Shown in pieces: positions 44,833-53,899 of a stretch of DNA of 64,000 nucleotides (position 1 is its first letter; each line of letters starts with the position of its first letter). Under the pieces are notes generated by a model. That model saw only the letters and a list, made by a program, of their open reading frames with translations. It ran no database searches and had not been told where the DNA came from. Position numbers and translations under genes: made by a program. This DNA is from Stenotrophomonas nitritireducens (lineage in GTDB: Bacteria > Pseudomonadota > Gammaproteobacteria > Xanthomonadales > Xanthomonadaceae). Location of the stretch: assembly GCF_001700965.1 (NCBI RefSeq), contig NZ_CP016756.1, positions 3,214,501-3,278,500 of the forward strand, given 5' to 3'.

Positions 44833-45771
44833 TTAGCCCTGAACCCGCGTCGGCTCCACCGGCACCGGCGCCTCCAACAAGCCCGCCGGTAACTGTTTGA
44901 ACAATTGGGCGAACTGTTCCAGGAACGCGCCCATCGCCGAGCTGCGGCGCCAGATCATGCCAATGCGCCGGTTCGGCTGTGGGTTGCCCGAAAACGGGAT
45001 CAATCTGACGTTCTCCGAGCGCGCCACCGGCGGCTTCACCGCCAGCATCGGCAGCAGGGTGACGCCAACATTGGCCGCCACCATCTGCCGCAGGGTCTCC
45101 AGGCTGGTGGCCTGGAATTCGGACTTCTCCAGCGCACCGGCCATATGGCAGACATCCAGCGCCTGGTCGCGCAGGCAGTGACCGTCCTGCAACAGCAGCA
45201 GGCGCTGGTCGGACAGGTCGTCCAGAGTCAAGGAGGCGTGCCTGGTCAGTGGGTGACCTTCCGGCGCTGCCAGCACGAAGGGCTCTTCGAACAGGAACTC
45301 GGTGTGCAACTGTTCGTCGGCCACCGGCAACGCCAGCAGTGCGGCGTCGAGCTGGCCATTGCGCAGTTGCGCCAGCAGCACGTCGCTTTTCTCCTCGACC
45401 AGCAGCATTTCAAGTTGCGGGAAGCGCTGGCGGATTGCCGGCACCACATGTGGCAGCAGATACGGGCCCAGTGTTGGGAAAATGCCCAGGCGCACGGTAC
45501 CGGCTTCCGGATCGCGCGCGCGGCGCGCGGCCTCCTTCATCTGTTCCACTTCGGCCACGATGCTGCGCGCACGCGCTGCGGCTTCGCGGCCGGCCGGGGT
45601 CAGCATCACCTTGCGTGGCGCGCGTTCGACCAGCGGCACGCCCAGCTCTTCTTCCAGCTTCTTGATCTGGGTGGACAGCGTGGGCTGGCTGACAAAGCTG
45701 GCTGCCGCCGCACGGCCGAAGTGCTTGTGCTCGGCCAGCGCCACCAGGTATTTCAGATCGCGAAGATTCAT
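44833..45771 (-). CDS. oxyR: Peroxide sensor OxyR
   Basis: LysR-type regulator of 312 residues. The HTH is YLVALAEHKHFGRAAAASFV, and redox cysteines Cys199 and Cys208 lie in QDGHCLRDQALDVC, at exactly the E. coli numbers; peroxide joins them by disulfide and switches the protein to an activator. The rest of the ligand domain (LLPMLAVKPPV) is conserved. It is last in ahpC-ahpF-oxyR, an order well known in Xanthomonas. A hairpin and an inverted repeat lie between ahpF and oxyR and may lower oxyR output relative to ahpCF. Confidence 0.95.
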   Translation of the reverse strand: MNLRDLKYLVALAEHKHFGRAAAASFVSQPTLSTQIKKLEEELGVPLVERAPRKVMLTPAGREAAARARSIVAEVEQMKEAARRARDPEAGTVRLGIFPTLGPYLLPHVVPAIRQRFPQLEMLLVEEKSDVLLAQLRNGQLDAALLALPVADEQLHTEFLFEEPFVLAAPEGHPLTRHASLTLDDLSDQRLLLLQDGHCLRDQALDVCHMAGALEKSEFQATSLETLRQMVAANVGVTLLPMLAVKPPVARSENVRLIPFSGNPQPNRRIGMIWRRSSAMGAFLEQFAQLFKQLPAGLLEAPVPVEPTRVQG

Positions 45772-45803
45772 GTTTGGCCTTTGAAGCTGGGAACGTAGAG
45801 CTC

Positions 45804-45869
45804 AGGAACCAGAAACGCAGAGCTGAGTTGGCCAACATCCGCGTTGGCCCTTACTGGTTTCTGGTTCCT
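45804..45869 (-). promoter_or_regulatory. Inverted repeat in the oxyR leader
   Basis: AGGAACCAGAAAC (45804-45816) and GTTTCTGGTTCCT (45857-45869) are perfect 13-base arms 40 bases apart, lying 33-98 bases upstream of the oxyR start. A similar TACTGGTTCCAGGTTCCT lies upstream of ahpF at 47760-47777. Confidence 0.5.
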
Positions 45870-45906
45870 CACCACTGTTGCTACGGCGGTAAGTGCGGTC
45901 AAATCA

Positions 45907-45927
45907 AAGCCCCGCAATGCGGGGCTT
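45907..45927 (-). terminator. Intercistronic hairpin between ahpF and oxyR
   Basis: AAGCCCCGC (45907-45915) and GCGGGGCTT (45919-45927) form a 9-base stem with loop AAT, nine bases beyond the ahpF stop. On the minus strand CTTTGATTT follows, a broken T-run, so partial termination is likely. Confidence 0.65.
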
Positions 45928-45935
45928 TGAGGGCT

Positions 45936-47528
45936 TCAGGCGGTTTCTTCCACTGCCGTCGCAGGCTGCAGCACCGGTGTACGGATCAGATGATCGAAGG
46001 CACTGAGTGCGGCGGTAGAACCGGCGCCCATGGCGATGACGATCTGCTTGTACGGCACCGTGGTGCAGTCACCGGCGGCAAACACGCCCGGCACATTGGT
46101 CTGGCCGCGGTCATCGATGATGATCTCACCGCGATCGCTGAGCTCCACCGTGCCACGCAGCCACTCGGTGTTCGGCAGCAGGCCGATCTGCACGAAGATG
46201 CCTTCCAGCTCGACGCGGTGCGAATCGCCACCGACGCGGTCGGTATAGACCAGGCCATTGACCCTCTGGCCGTCGCCCAGCACTTCGGTGGTCTGTGCGT
46301 TGAGCACCACCTTCACGTTGGGCAGGCTGTTGAGCTTGGCCTGCAGCACCTGGTCGGCACGCAGCTTGCTGTCGAACTCGAACACGGTGACGTGGCTGAC
46401 AATGCCGGCCAGGTCGATGGCCGCTTCGACGCCGGAGTTGCCGCCGCCGATCACCGCCACGCGCTTGCCCTTGAACAGCGGGCCGTCGCAGTGCGGGCAG
46501 TAGGCCACGCCCTTGTTGCGGTACTCGTTCTCGCCCGGCACGTTCATCTGCCGCCAGCGTGCGCCGGTGGACAGGATCACCGTCTTGGACTTCAGCGAGG
46601 CACCGTTTTCCAGCTGCACTTCGACCAGGCCATCGGCACCGGCCGGCACCAGCTTGGTGGCGCGCTGCAGGTTCATGATGTCCACCTCGTACTCGCGTAC
46701 GTGGGCTTCCAGCGCGGCGGCCAGCTTCGGGCCTTCGGTGTGCTGCACCGAGATGAAGTTCTCGATCCCCATGGTGTCCAGCACCTGGCCACCGAAACGC
46801 TCGGCAGCAACACCGGTGCGGATGCCCTTGCGCGCGGCATAGATCGCCGCCGCGGCACCGGCTGGGCCACCGCCCACCACCAGCACGTCGAAAGCATCCT
46901 TGGCCTTGATCTTTTCGGCATCACGCGCGGCGGCACCGGTATCCAGCTTGGCGACGATCTGCTCCAGGCTCATGCGGCCCTGGTCGAACACTTCGCCGTT
47001 GAGATAGACGGTCGGCACCGACATCACCTGGCGCTGCTCGACCTCGTCCTGGAACAGGGCGCCGTCGATGGCGACATGGGTGATGTTGGGGTTCAGCGCT
47101 GCGGCCAGGTTCAGCGCCTGCACCACGTCCGGGCAGTTCTGGCAGGACAGCGAGAAATAGGTTTCAAAGCGGTACTCGCCCTTCAGGTCGCGGATCTGCT
47201 CCAGCAGCTCGGCCGATTCCTTGGACGGATGGCCGCCGACCTGCAGCAGGGCCAGCACGAAGGAGGTGAATTCGTGGCCCATCGGCAGGCCGGCGAAGGT
47301 CAGGCCGATGTTCTGGCCCGGGCTGTCGAGGTCGAACGAAGGCACGCGGCCCTGGCCGTCACGGCGCACGTCCAGCGTGATCTTGTCCGACAGGGTGACC
47401 AGCGTGTTGAGCAGCTCCATCATCTCCTGCGACTTTTCGCCGTCATCGGCGTGCGCGGTGATGTGGATCGGGCGGGTAACCCGTTCCAGGTAGGTCTTGA
47501 GCTGGGTCTGCAGGTTGGCATCCAACAT
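45936..47528 (-). CDS. ahpF: Alkyl hydroperoxide reductase subunit F
   Basis: Flavoprotein disulfide reductase of 530 residues that recycles AhpC with NADH. The N-terminal double thioredoxin domain has CQNCPDVV; then come the FAD motif [19 protein letters not shown], the active disulfide CPHCDGPLF and the NAD motif [38 protein letters not shown] closes the FAD site. The ATG at 47528 gives the usual start [11 protein letters not shown], following AGGAGAT. It lies 268 bases behind ahpC, an interval that carries a long-range inverted repeat. Confidence 0.96.
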   Translation of the reverse strand: MLDANLQTQLKTYLERVTRPIHITAHADDGEKSQEMMELLNTLVTLSDKITLDVRRDGQGRVPSFDLDSPGQNIGLTFAGLPMGHEFTSFVLALLQVGGHPSKESAELLEQIRDLKGEYRFETYFSLSCQNCPDVVQALNLAAALNPNITHVAIDGALFQDEVEQRQVMSVPTVYLNGEVFDQGRMSLEQIVAKLDTGAAARDAEKIKAKDAFDVLVVGGGPAGAAAAIYAARKGIRTGVAAERFGGQVLDTMGIENFISVQHTEGPKLAAALEAHVREYEVDIMNLQRATKLVPAGADGLVEVQLENGASLKSKTVILSTGARWRQMNVPGENEYRNKGVAYCPHCDGPLFKGKRVAVIGGGNSGVEAAIDLAGIVSHVTVFEFDSKLRADQVLQAKLNSLPNVKVVLNAQTTEVLGDGQRVNGLVYTDRVGGDSHRVELEGIFVQIGLLPNTEWLRGTVELSDRGEIIIDDRGQTNVPGVFAAGDCTTVPYKQIVIAMGAGSTAALSAFDHLIRTPVLQPATAVEETA

Positions 47529-47611
47529 GGACAATCTCCTATCGAGGCAAAACGTCGAGGCAATACTGGGGAGTGACGTCACTGCGTGGGGGCAGGCCGC
47601 CTTGAAAAGTA

Positions 47612-47686
47612 GGGGTGAACCGCAGCCTGCTTGCTCGGCTGGCTGGCGCCGTGCTGGCTGGCGTCAAACAGTCTGCGGTTCACCCC
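47612..47686 (-). promoter_or_regulatory. Inverted repeat between ahpC and ahpF
   Basis: GGGGTGAACCGCAG (47612-47625) and CTGCGGTTCACCCC (47673-47686) are perfect 14-base arms around a 47-base loop that itself holds CTGGCTGGCG direct repeats. In the mRNA it would fold between ahpC and ahpF and may stop some transcripts or shield the ahpC message. Confidence 0.55.
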
Positions 47687-47796
47687 CACACCCGCCGCGA
47701 AGCGGGGTGGGGAATGAAGCCAATCACCAACAACCAGTCCCTATAAACCAGCACGTGAATACTGGTTCCAGGTTCCTGACTGGTGGTTCCTGGCAG

Positions 47797-48360
47797 TTAG
47801 ATCTTGCCGACCAGGTCCAGCGACGGGGTCAGGGTCTTTTCGCCTTCCTTCCACTTGGCCGGGCACACTTCGTTCGGGTGTGCGGCGGTGAACTGGGCAG
47901 CCTTCAGCTTGCGCAGGGTCTCGGACACGTCACGGGCGATCTCGTTGGAATGCACTTCCATGGTCTTGATCACGCCTTCCGGGTTGATCACGAAGGTGCC
48001 GCGCAGGGCCAGGCCTTCTTCCGGAATGTGCACGCCGAAGGCGTTGGTCAGCTGGTGGGTCGGGTCGCCGACCAGCGGGAACTTGGCCTTGCCCACGGCC
48101 GGCGAGGTTTCGTGCCACACCTTGTGCGAGAAGTGGGTATCGGTGGTCACGATGTAGACCTCGGCACCGGCCTTCTGGAACTCGGCATAGTTTTCAGCGG
48201 CGTCTTCAATCTCGGTCGGACAGTTAAAGGTGAAGGCTGCCGGCATGAAGATCAGGACCGACCACTTGCCCTTCAGCGACTCTTCGGTGACTTCAATGAA
48301 CTTGCCGTTGTGGAAAGCATTGACCTTGAACGGCTGGACCTGGGTATTGATAAGGGACAT
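47797..48360 (-). CDS. ahpC: Alkyl hydroperoxide reductase subunit C
   Basis: Typical 2-Cys peroxiredoxin of 187 residues that destroys organic peroxides and hydrogen peroxide. Peroxidatic Cys47 is in AAFTFNCPTEIEDAAENY and resolving Cys166 in AAHPNEVCPAKWKEGE. The residue before the peroxidatic Cys is Asn rather than the common Val. The ATG follows AGGAATCTCC. It is first in the operon, and OxyR-like half-sites lie 51-110 bases upstream of the start. Confidence 0.96.
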   Translation of the reverse strand: MSLINTQVQPFKVNAFHNGKFIEVTEESLKGKWSVLIFMPAAFTFNCPTEIEDAAENYAEFQKAGAEVYIVTTDTHFSHKVWHETSPAVGKAKFPLVGDPTHQLTNAFGVHIPEEGLALRGTFVINPEGVIKTMEVHSNEIARDVSETLRKLKAAQFTAAHPNEVCPAKWKEGEKTLTPSLDLVGKI

Positions 48361-48661
48361 GGAGATTCCTCTTGGGTGGTAGGGCGGGGTGAATCGATGG
48401 AGCAAGACTAATAGGCAGAAACTAATAAAACAAATGAATTGGATGCATCGTATCAATAGGCAATGGCTATCAATCGACGCCATAAGCCTGCCTCAAAGCC
48501 TGATATCGGGTGCTTTGGCGGCTTTCCAAGCGCTCAGAAGCCTGGCTGAACGGCCCGACATAGACACGATTAATCTCTCGGCAAGCATGCTGGCGGGTAG
48601 GCAGGGGCGGGCGCGCTGACTATCCTCGCCGTCCTGAAACTTGCAGTGAAGAGGTAGCGAA
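48361..48661. other. Intergenic region between ahpC and prmC
   Basis: This 301-base AT-richer interval holds the divergent ahpC and prmC promoters. The ahpC-proximal half carries the OxyR-like sites; the prmC-proximal half has AGAGGT just before the GTG start. I find no gene or repeat element in it. Confidence 0.6.
48411..48470 (-). promoter_or_regulatory. Candidate OxyR sites upstream of ahpC
   Basis: ATAGGCAATGGCTAT (48456-48470) is a perfect ATAG-N7-CTAT OxyR element. ATAGGCAGAAACTAA (48411-48425) matches 7 of 8 defined bases. A weaker element lies at 48434-48448, correctly phased with the first by a 7-base gap. TATTAG on the minus strand near 48409-48414 could be the -10. Confidence 0.65.
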
Positions 48662-49504
48662 GTGTCCACCCTGAAGGTTGCCGAGCTGTTGCGCGAGGCC
48701 GCTGCGCGCCTGCCGGGCGCAGATGCCCGCCACGAGGCCGAGCAGCTGCTGATCCACGTACTGGGCGTGGAAAGGGCGTGGTTGTTCGCCCATGCCAGCG
48801 ACGAGGTGGATGCGGACACCCGCGGGCGCTTCGAGGTACTGCTGGCGCGGCGTGCCGAAGGCCACCCGCTGGCTTATCTGACCGGCCGTCGCGGTTTCTG
48901 GACCCTGGATCTGCAGGTCAATACCGCCACCCTGATCCCGCGCCCGGAGACCGAGCTGCTGGTCGAGCAGGTACTGGCCCGGCTGCCGGCCGACGAGATG
49001 TTGCGGGTGGCCGACATGGGTACCGGCAGCGGCGCGGTTGCCCTGTCCATCGCCAGCGAGCGGCCATTGGCCACGGTGATGGCCACCGACGTACTGGGCC
49101 CGGCGCTGGCGGTGGCGGTGAAGAACGCACAGGCGCATGGACTGGAAAATGTCTGGTTCCGGCGCGGGCACTGGTATGCGGCGCTGGGAGCGGACCGCTT
49201 CGACATGATCGTCAGCAACCCGCCGTACATCGCTGCAGGTGACCCGCACCTGGTGCAGGGCGACCTGCGCTTCGAGCCGCCACCGGCACTGGCCTCCGGT
49301 GCGGATGGGCTGGATGCGATCCGCGAGATTGTCGCCGGCGCGCACGATCATCTGGTGCCGGGCGGTTGGTTGTTGCTGGAGCACGGCTGGGACCAGGGGC
49401 CGGCGATCCGCGCCTTGCTTGAGCAGGCAGGTTTCGTGGAAGCACAGACCGTGCAGGATCTGGAGCAGCGTGACCGGGTGACCTTGGGGCGCTGGCCTGG
49501 TTGA
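48662..49504 (+). CDS. prmC: Release-factor glutamine methyltransferase PrmC
   Basis: SAM-dependent enzyme of 280 residues that methylates the Gln of the GGQ motif in RF1 and RF2. The helical N-terminal domain ([20 protein letters not shown]) precedes the Rossmann domain with [16 protein letters not shown], the SAM loop [18 protein letters not shown] and catalytic [31 protein letters not shown] is also typical. It starts with GTG after AGAGGTAGCGAA. It is not next to prfA here. It is divergent from ahpC. Confidence 0.94.
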   Translation: MSTLKVAELLREAAARLPGADARHEAEQLLIHVLGVERAWLFAHASDEVDADTRGRFEVLLARRAEGHPLAYLTGRRGFWTLDLQVNTATLIPRPETELLVEQVLARLPADEMLRVADMGTGSGAVALSIASERPLATVMATDVLGPALAVAVKNAQAHGLENVWFRRGHWYAALGADRFDMIVSNPPYIAAGDPHLVQGDLRFEPPPALASGADGLDAIREIVAGAHDHLVPGGWLLLEHGWDQGPAIRALLEQAGFVEAQTVQDLEQRDRVTLGRWPG

Positions 49505-49731
49505 GGTTGGCACGCCCGTTGCTGTGGAATGTCTGCCGCTGGTTCGTGGATATTCCGCGTTGGCGGGAAGGTCCGGCGTGATGGCCCGTGCCACCGCAGG
49601 ACGAAGGTCAAGATGAAAGCCAGGACAGAGCCAGAAGCCCGCATTGCAGGCGGTTGGCGCGGACATATTCTGTCCGTAGCAGGCAGCGCAGAACCTCCCG
49701 TAGCATCGCCGTTTTGATGCCGGGGAAGACG

Positions 49732-50985
49732 ATGAGCCGCAGCGCGTTCACTGCCGTATTGCTGTTCACGTCGCTGGCGTGCCTGCCGGCATCGGCGTCC
49801 AGCAGGCAAGCTCCGCTCCATCCGCTGCGGGAGAGTGCGCCGATACAGGACGACTATGCCGATCTGGCACCGTTGGGTGAGGCAATCGGCGACAAGCGCA
49901 TCGTCATGCTCGACGAGCTGACCCACGGCGAGGGCAACATCTACGAAAGCAAGGTGCGCACCGTGCGTTACCTGCACGAGCGCAAGGGCTTCGACCTGCT
50001 GGTGCTGGAAAGCGGCTTGTTCGATGTCACCCGCCTGTGGCAGTCGCGCTTGCCGCTGCGTGCCAACGCGCCAGGCACCATCTTCTACATGTACGCCAAC
50101 AGCGCCGAATTGTGGCCGCTGTACGACTACCTGGACGCACAGCGGGATACGCCGGCGGCGATGCAGCTGGCCGGCTTCGACGGCCGCCTGAGCGGCAGCC
50201 TGTCACGCACGCAGCTGGTACCACAGCTGCGTGAGCGGTTGTCGAAACAGGCACTGGATGCTTCACAGCAGCAACGCGCGCAGCGCTATCTGCTGCAGGT
50301 ACAGCGGCTGTTGGATGGCCAGCTGGCGGCGGCCGATGCAGGCGAACGCGAGCAGTTCCTGGCGGACGGCCAATGGCTGCCGCAGCTGTTGCCGGCGGCA
50401 GACGATGAGCACGGTGATGATGTTTTCGACAGCGATGGCTTCTGGCGGCGCATCAATGCCAGCGTGCAGCGCATGGCCGAGGTGGTTTGGCAGCTGCGGC
50501 CATTCGATGAACACGACCCGATCATGGCTGGCAATCTGGAGTGGCTGCTGGCGCAGGCCTATCCCGGGCGCAAGGCTGTCGTCTGGGGGCACTACGCGCA
50601 TCTGAACCGGCTCGGCGGCTACCGTGACGGCCACCCGCGCGGGTTTCCGCCGGTCGACAACGTGACCCGCGCGCTGCCGGCCGCGTTGCAGGTGCAGACC
50701 TATGTGCTGCACTACGCCGGTGCGCAGGGTCGTTACCGCGACTACATCGACCAGCAGCTGCGGGTGGTAGCGGCGGGGCCGCATCAGCTGGAATCACGGC
50801 TTACCGCAAAGGGCGCGGTGTTCGTGGACCTGCACGCGGGTAGCCTGCCCGGCGAGCAGGATGCGCGCGGCCGGTTATGGAGCATGGATTACGCCGATGG
50901 CCTGGGCCTGCCCGAGGCGCGGCAGCGCTTCGACGGGATGTGGCTGCAGCCGTCGATAACGCCGTCCGATTTCCGCTCGCGCTGA
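49732..50985 (+). CDS. Erythromycin-esterase-like exported protein
   Basis: Exported protein of 417 residues with signal peptide ending near SASS. The family (PF05139) signature is IVMLDELTHGEGNIYESKVR, with Glu62 and His65 as the likely catalytic pair, followed by DLLVLESGLFD and AVVWGHYAHLNRLGGYRDG. Close enzymes EreA/EreB open the lactone of macrolides, but most chromosomal relatives have other, unknown substrates, and export makes classical macrolide resistance less likely. The ATG at 49732 follows GGGGAAG; an ATG five codons upstream is possible. It stands alone downstream of prmC. Confidence 0.83.
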   Translation: MSRSAFTAVLLFTSLACLPASASSRQAPLHPLRESAPIQDDYADLAPLGEAIGDKRIVMLDELTHGEGNIYESKVRTVRYLHERKGFDLLVLESGLFDVTRLWQSRLPLRANAPGTIFYMYANSAELWPLYDYLDAQRDTPAAMQLAGFDGRLSGSLSRTQLVPQLRERLSKQALDASQQQRAQRYLLQVQRLLDGQLAAADAGEREQFLADGQWLPQLLPAADDEHGDDVFDSDGFWRRINASVQRMAEVVWQLRPFDEHDPIMAGNLEWLLAQAYPGRKAVVWGHYAHLNRLGGYRDGHPRGFPPVDNVTRALPAALQVQTYVLHYAGAQGRYRDYIDQQLRVVAAGPHQLESRLTAKGAVFVDLHAGSLPGEQDARGRLWSMDYADGLGLPEARQRFDGMWLQPSITPSDFRSR

Positions 50986-51058
50986 TGCGCCGGGCCGCAG
51001 CGACAAGACCGAAACATCGCTGCGTTAAACTGTGCATCCAGTTCACAACGAGGCTGCC

Positions 51059-52003
51059 ATGCGCACGCTCTATCCCGCCATCGAGCCCTACGATACCGGC
51101 ACGCTCAAGGTCGACGATCGCCACACGCTGTACTTCGAACAATGCGGCAACCCCAACGGCAAGCCGGTGGTGATGCTGCACGGCGGCCCCGGTGGCGGCT
51201 GCAGCGACAAGATGCGCCAGTTCCACGACCCGGCCAAGTACCGCATCATCCTGTTCGATCAGCGTGGCTCGGGACGTTCTACCCCGCATGCCGATCTGGT
51301 GGACAACACCACCTGGGACCTGGTCGCCGACATCGAAAAGCTGCGTGAGAAGCTCGGCGTCGACAAGTGGCAGGTGTTCGGCGGCAGCTGGGGTTCCACG
51401 CTGGCGCTGGCCTATGCCGAAACCCACCCGCAGCGCGTCACCGAACTGGTGCTGCGCGGCATCTTCATGCTGCGCCGTTGGGAGCTGGAGTGGTTCTACC
51501 AGGAAGGCGCCAACCGCCTGTTTCCCGATGCCTGGGAGCACTACCTCAAGCCGATCCCGCAGGTTGAACGCCACGATCTGATTTCGGCCTTCCATCGCCG
51601 CCTGACCAGTGACGACGAAGCCACCCGTCTGGCCGCCGCCAAGGCCTGGAGCGTATGGGAAGGCGCAACCAGCTTCCTGCACGTGGACGACGACTTCATC
51701 AACAGCCACGAAGACCCGCAGTTCGCGCTGGCATTCGCCCGCATCGAGAACCATTACTTCGTCAACGGCGGCTTCTTCGAAGAAGAAAACCAGCTGCTGC
51801 GCGACGCGCACAAGATCGCTGATATCCCCGGCGTAATCGTGCACGGCCGTTACGACGTGGTGTGCCCGCTGGCCAATGCCTGGGAGCTTCACAAGGCCTG
51901 GCCGAAGGCACAGCTGCAGATCAGCCCGGCCTCGGGCCACTCGGCGTTCGAAGCCGAGAACGTGGACGCACTGGTACGCGCCACCGACAGCTTCGCCGGT
52001 TGA
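51059..52003 (+). CDS. pip: Proline iminopeptidase
   Basis: Alpha/beta hydrolase of 314 residues that removes N-terminal proline from peptides. The nucleophile Ser110 is in VFGGSWGSTLALAYAETHP, the oxyanion motif is MLHGGPGGGCSDKM, RIILFDQRGSGRS is the typical second strand, and GRYDVVCPLANAWEL plus SGHSAFE supply the Asp and His of the triad. Length agrees with the Xanthomonas enzyme. No second gene is linked; a long repeat-filled region follows. Confidence 0.94.
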   Translation: MRTLYPAIEPYDTGTLKVDDRHTLYFEQCGNPNGKPVVMLHGGPGGGCSDKMRQFHDPAKYRIILFDQRGSGRSTPHADLVDNTTWDLVADIEKLREKLGVDKWQVFGGSWGSTLALAYAETHPQRVTELVLRGIFMLRRWELEWFYQEGANRLFPDAWEHYLKPIPQVERHDLISAFHRRLTSDDEATRLAAAKAWSVWEGATSFLHVDDDFINSHEDPQFALAFARIENHYFVNGGFFEEENQLLRDAHKIADIPGVIVHGRYDVVCPLANAWELHKAWPKAQLQISPASGHSAFEAENVDALVRATDSFAG

Positions 52004-52016
52004 TAAGTCAGCCCCT

Positions 52017-52540
52017 GTAGAGCGGAGCGATGCTCCGCTGGGACGTTGCTGATAAACCGCTCCTGTAGGAGCGGCGTAAGCCGCGAAGCCGGTAGATGAT
52101 CAGACCGCAGCAATGCGTGTCTGTTCGTTGGAGCCAGCTTTATGGCTGGTGAGCCAAGGCCACCCAGCGTCGTTACCGTAGTTGTTGGTTTGCTGGTGAA
52201 GCCCTTGCCGAGCATGGCTCGGCACTACATGGGCTTTGCTTGATCAAAAAATGACCAGTGGCTGTAAAGGCCCGTCGCACAAAGGGTGCGCAACCTTATC
52301 CACAGCTTGTGTAGCCATCAGGGCACAGCCTGTGTGGACAACGCAATGCCTGCGGTAGTGCCGAGCCATGCTCGGCAGGGGCTTCATAAGCGCTACATCG
52401 GATGGCGCACAAGCTTCGCGGCTCCCACAAAAAGAATCGGCCACTGTAGTGCCGAGCCATGCTCGGCAGGGGCTTCACAAGCGCTACATCGGATGGCACA
52501 CCAGCTTCGCGGCTGACGCCGCTCCTACAAGCGTCTTGCC
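52017..52540. repeat. Cluster of GTAG repeats including a 91-base tandem duplication
   Basis: Elements begin at 52017 (GTAGAGCGGAGCGATGCTCC), 52065 (GTAGGAGCGGCGTAAGCCGC), 52355 and 52446 (GTAGTGCCGAGCCATGCTCG), with an inverted copy near 52206-52227. The copies at 52355 and 52446 lie in a near-exact 91-base direct repeat that also contains GCGCTACATCGGATGGC and the second-family half CAGCTTCGCGGCT. No gene is visible in this 536-base interval between pip and the formylglutamate amidohydrolase gene. Confidence 0.85.
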
Positions 52541-53367
52541 TACACGCCGCTTCGCGCTTGCTGCATGGCAAGCAGTTCCGGCTGCAAACCGCGGAAAATC
52601 CGCTCCAGGCGTTCTGCCCAGGCTTGTTGGCCTGCGGCATCGGCAATCAGGTCCTGGCGGATTTCCAGCTCCACGTGCACCAGCCCACGGCCTTCGCCGT
52701 GCACTGGTACCGCGTAGTCGCTACTGCTGTTGACCGAATACGGCTGGTTGTCGCCCACTTCCAGGTCGCCTTCCGCACGCAATGCCTGCAGTAGTGCATG
52801 CGCGAAGCGGGTGTCCTGGTGGTAGAGCACGCCGGCGTGCCACGGCCGCTGCACACCGTTCATGGCTGGGGTGAAGCTGTGCATCATCACCAGCAGGGTC
52901 GGCACGCCGGCGTCGCGGCGGCGGTCCAGCTCGCTATCGATACGGGCGTGGTACGGCGCATGGATGGCGTCGATGCGCTGCTGCCGTTGCTGCGGGCCCA
53001 GGCCGAGATTGGCCGGCACCGGCGTGCCATCGCTGGTTTCCGGAATCAGTGTTGGCGACACCAGCGGCCGGTTGCAGTCGATCAGCAGGCGTGAATAGGT
53101 CTGCTCGATGGCCCAGGCGTCCAAGCGCTGCGAAAGCGCGCGGGTGGTGCCGGCAATGCCGATGTCCCAGCCGATATGGCGGTCCAGTTCTGCCTGCGGC
53201 AGGCCCAGCATGTCCAGCGATTGCGGCACACGCTGGCCAGCATGGTCGGCCAGCAGCAGGAACGGCGAGCGGCCCTGCGGGTTGTGGATGGTGAACACCG
53301 CTGGATCATCCGCGCCAAGCAGCGGCGGCAATTGTTGAATGCCTGAATCAGCCACGTGGGCGCCCAT
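52540..53367 (-). CDS. N-formylglutamate amidohydrolase
   Basis: Zinc hydrolase of 275 residues in the family that splits N-formyl-glutamate in histidine breakdown. Motifs are LLLADHAGQRVPQSLDMLGL, DRHIGWDIGIAGTTRALS, YSRLLIDCNRPLVSP, PYHARIDSELDRR and the metal-binding MMHSFTPAMNGVQRPWHAGV. No histidine-utilisation genes are nearby, so a different formyl or acyl amide is possible. Its start overlaps the NUDIX gene's end by 20 bases, making it the last gene in a tightly packed four-gene operon. Confidence 0.88.
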   Translation of the reverse strand: MGAHVADSGIQQLPPLLGADDPAVFTIHNPQGRSPFLLLADHAGQRVPQSLDMLGLPQAELDRHIGWDIGIAGTTRALSQRLDAWAIEQTYSRLLIDCNRPLVSPTLIPETSDGTPVPANLGLGPQQRQQRIDAIHAPYHARIDSELDRRRDAGVPTLLVMMHSFTPAMNGVQRPWHAGVLYHQDTRFAHALLQALRAEGDLEVGDNQPYSVNSSSDYAVPVHGEGRGLVHVELEIRQDLIADAAGQQAWAERLERIFRGLQPELLAMQQARSGV

Positions 53368-53899
53368 CCAGATGGTGTTCGATCATCCACAAGCCGGCCC
53401 ACAACTTTGCGTCCAGCTCGTAGCCTTCGCCCATCTTCTCTACCAGCCAGGCAGCGGCGCGCGCACGCGGAATGCTGTGCACGGTGATGTCCTCGCTGGC
53501 ATCGCCGCCGCCGGCGCCGACCTTGCGCAGGCCGGTGGCGCGGACGAAGGCGATCTTCTCGTTGCTGGCGCCGGATGAGGTGGGGCCGATCATCAACACT
53601 TCGGCGTGATCGGCGGTCCAGCCGGTTTCTTCTTCCAGCTCGCGGATGGCCGAAACCTCGATGGATTCGCCGGCATCGACGTCGCCGACCAGCCCGGCCG
53701 GCATTTCAATGGTGCGGGCCTGCAGTGGCACGCGGAACTGCTCGACGAACAGCACCTCGTCGTCCGGGGTGACTGCGATGATGATCGCGGCCAGGCCACC
53801 GGCGTGGGTACGCTCGCTGTATTCCCAGGTGCCGCGCACCAGCATGCGCTGGTATTTGCCTTCGTAGACGACGCGCGGTTCAGCGGTGTTGTTGCTCAT
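53348..53899 (-). CDS. NUDIX hydrolase, ADP-ribose pyrophosphatase-like
   Basis: Hydrolase of 183 residues with a complete NUDIX box: GDVDAGESIEVSAIRELEEE continuing TGW (G-X5-E-X7-RE-U-X-EE-X-G-U). The preceding RTIEMPAGLV and earlier YSERTHAGGLAAIIIAV resemble ADP-sugar pyrophosphatases of the NudF/NudE type. The ATG (53897-53899) overlaps the exonuclease stop in ATGA and the end overlaps the amidohydrolase gene by 20 bases. Substrate is inferred from general similarity. Confidence 0.88.
   Translation of the reverse strand: MSNNTAEPRVVYEGKYQRMLVRGTWEYSERTHAGGLAAIIIAVTPDDEVLFVEQFRVPLQARTIEMPAGLVGDVDAGESIEVSAIRELEEETGWTADHAEVLMIGPTSSGASNEKIAFVRATGLRKVGAGGGDASEDITVHSIPRARAAAWLVEKMGEGYELDAKLWAGLWMIEHHLDGRPRG

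Noticed and set aside
45774..47576. 600-codon open frame opposite ahpF
   Set aside because: It mirrors ahpF codons and shows no recognisable protein motif.
47612..47686. Integron attC site
   Set aside because: The arms lack the attC core consensus and no integrase or cassette is present.
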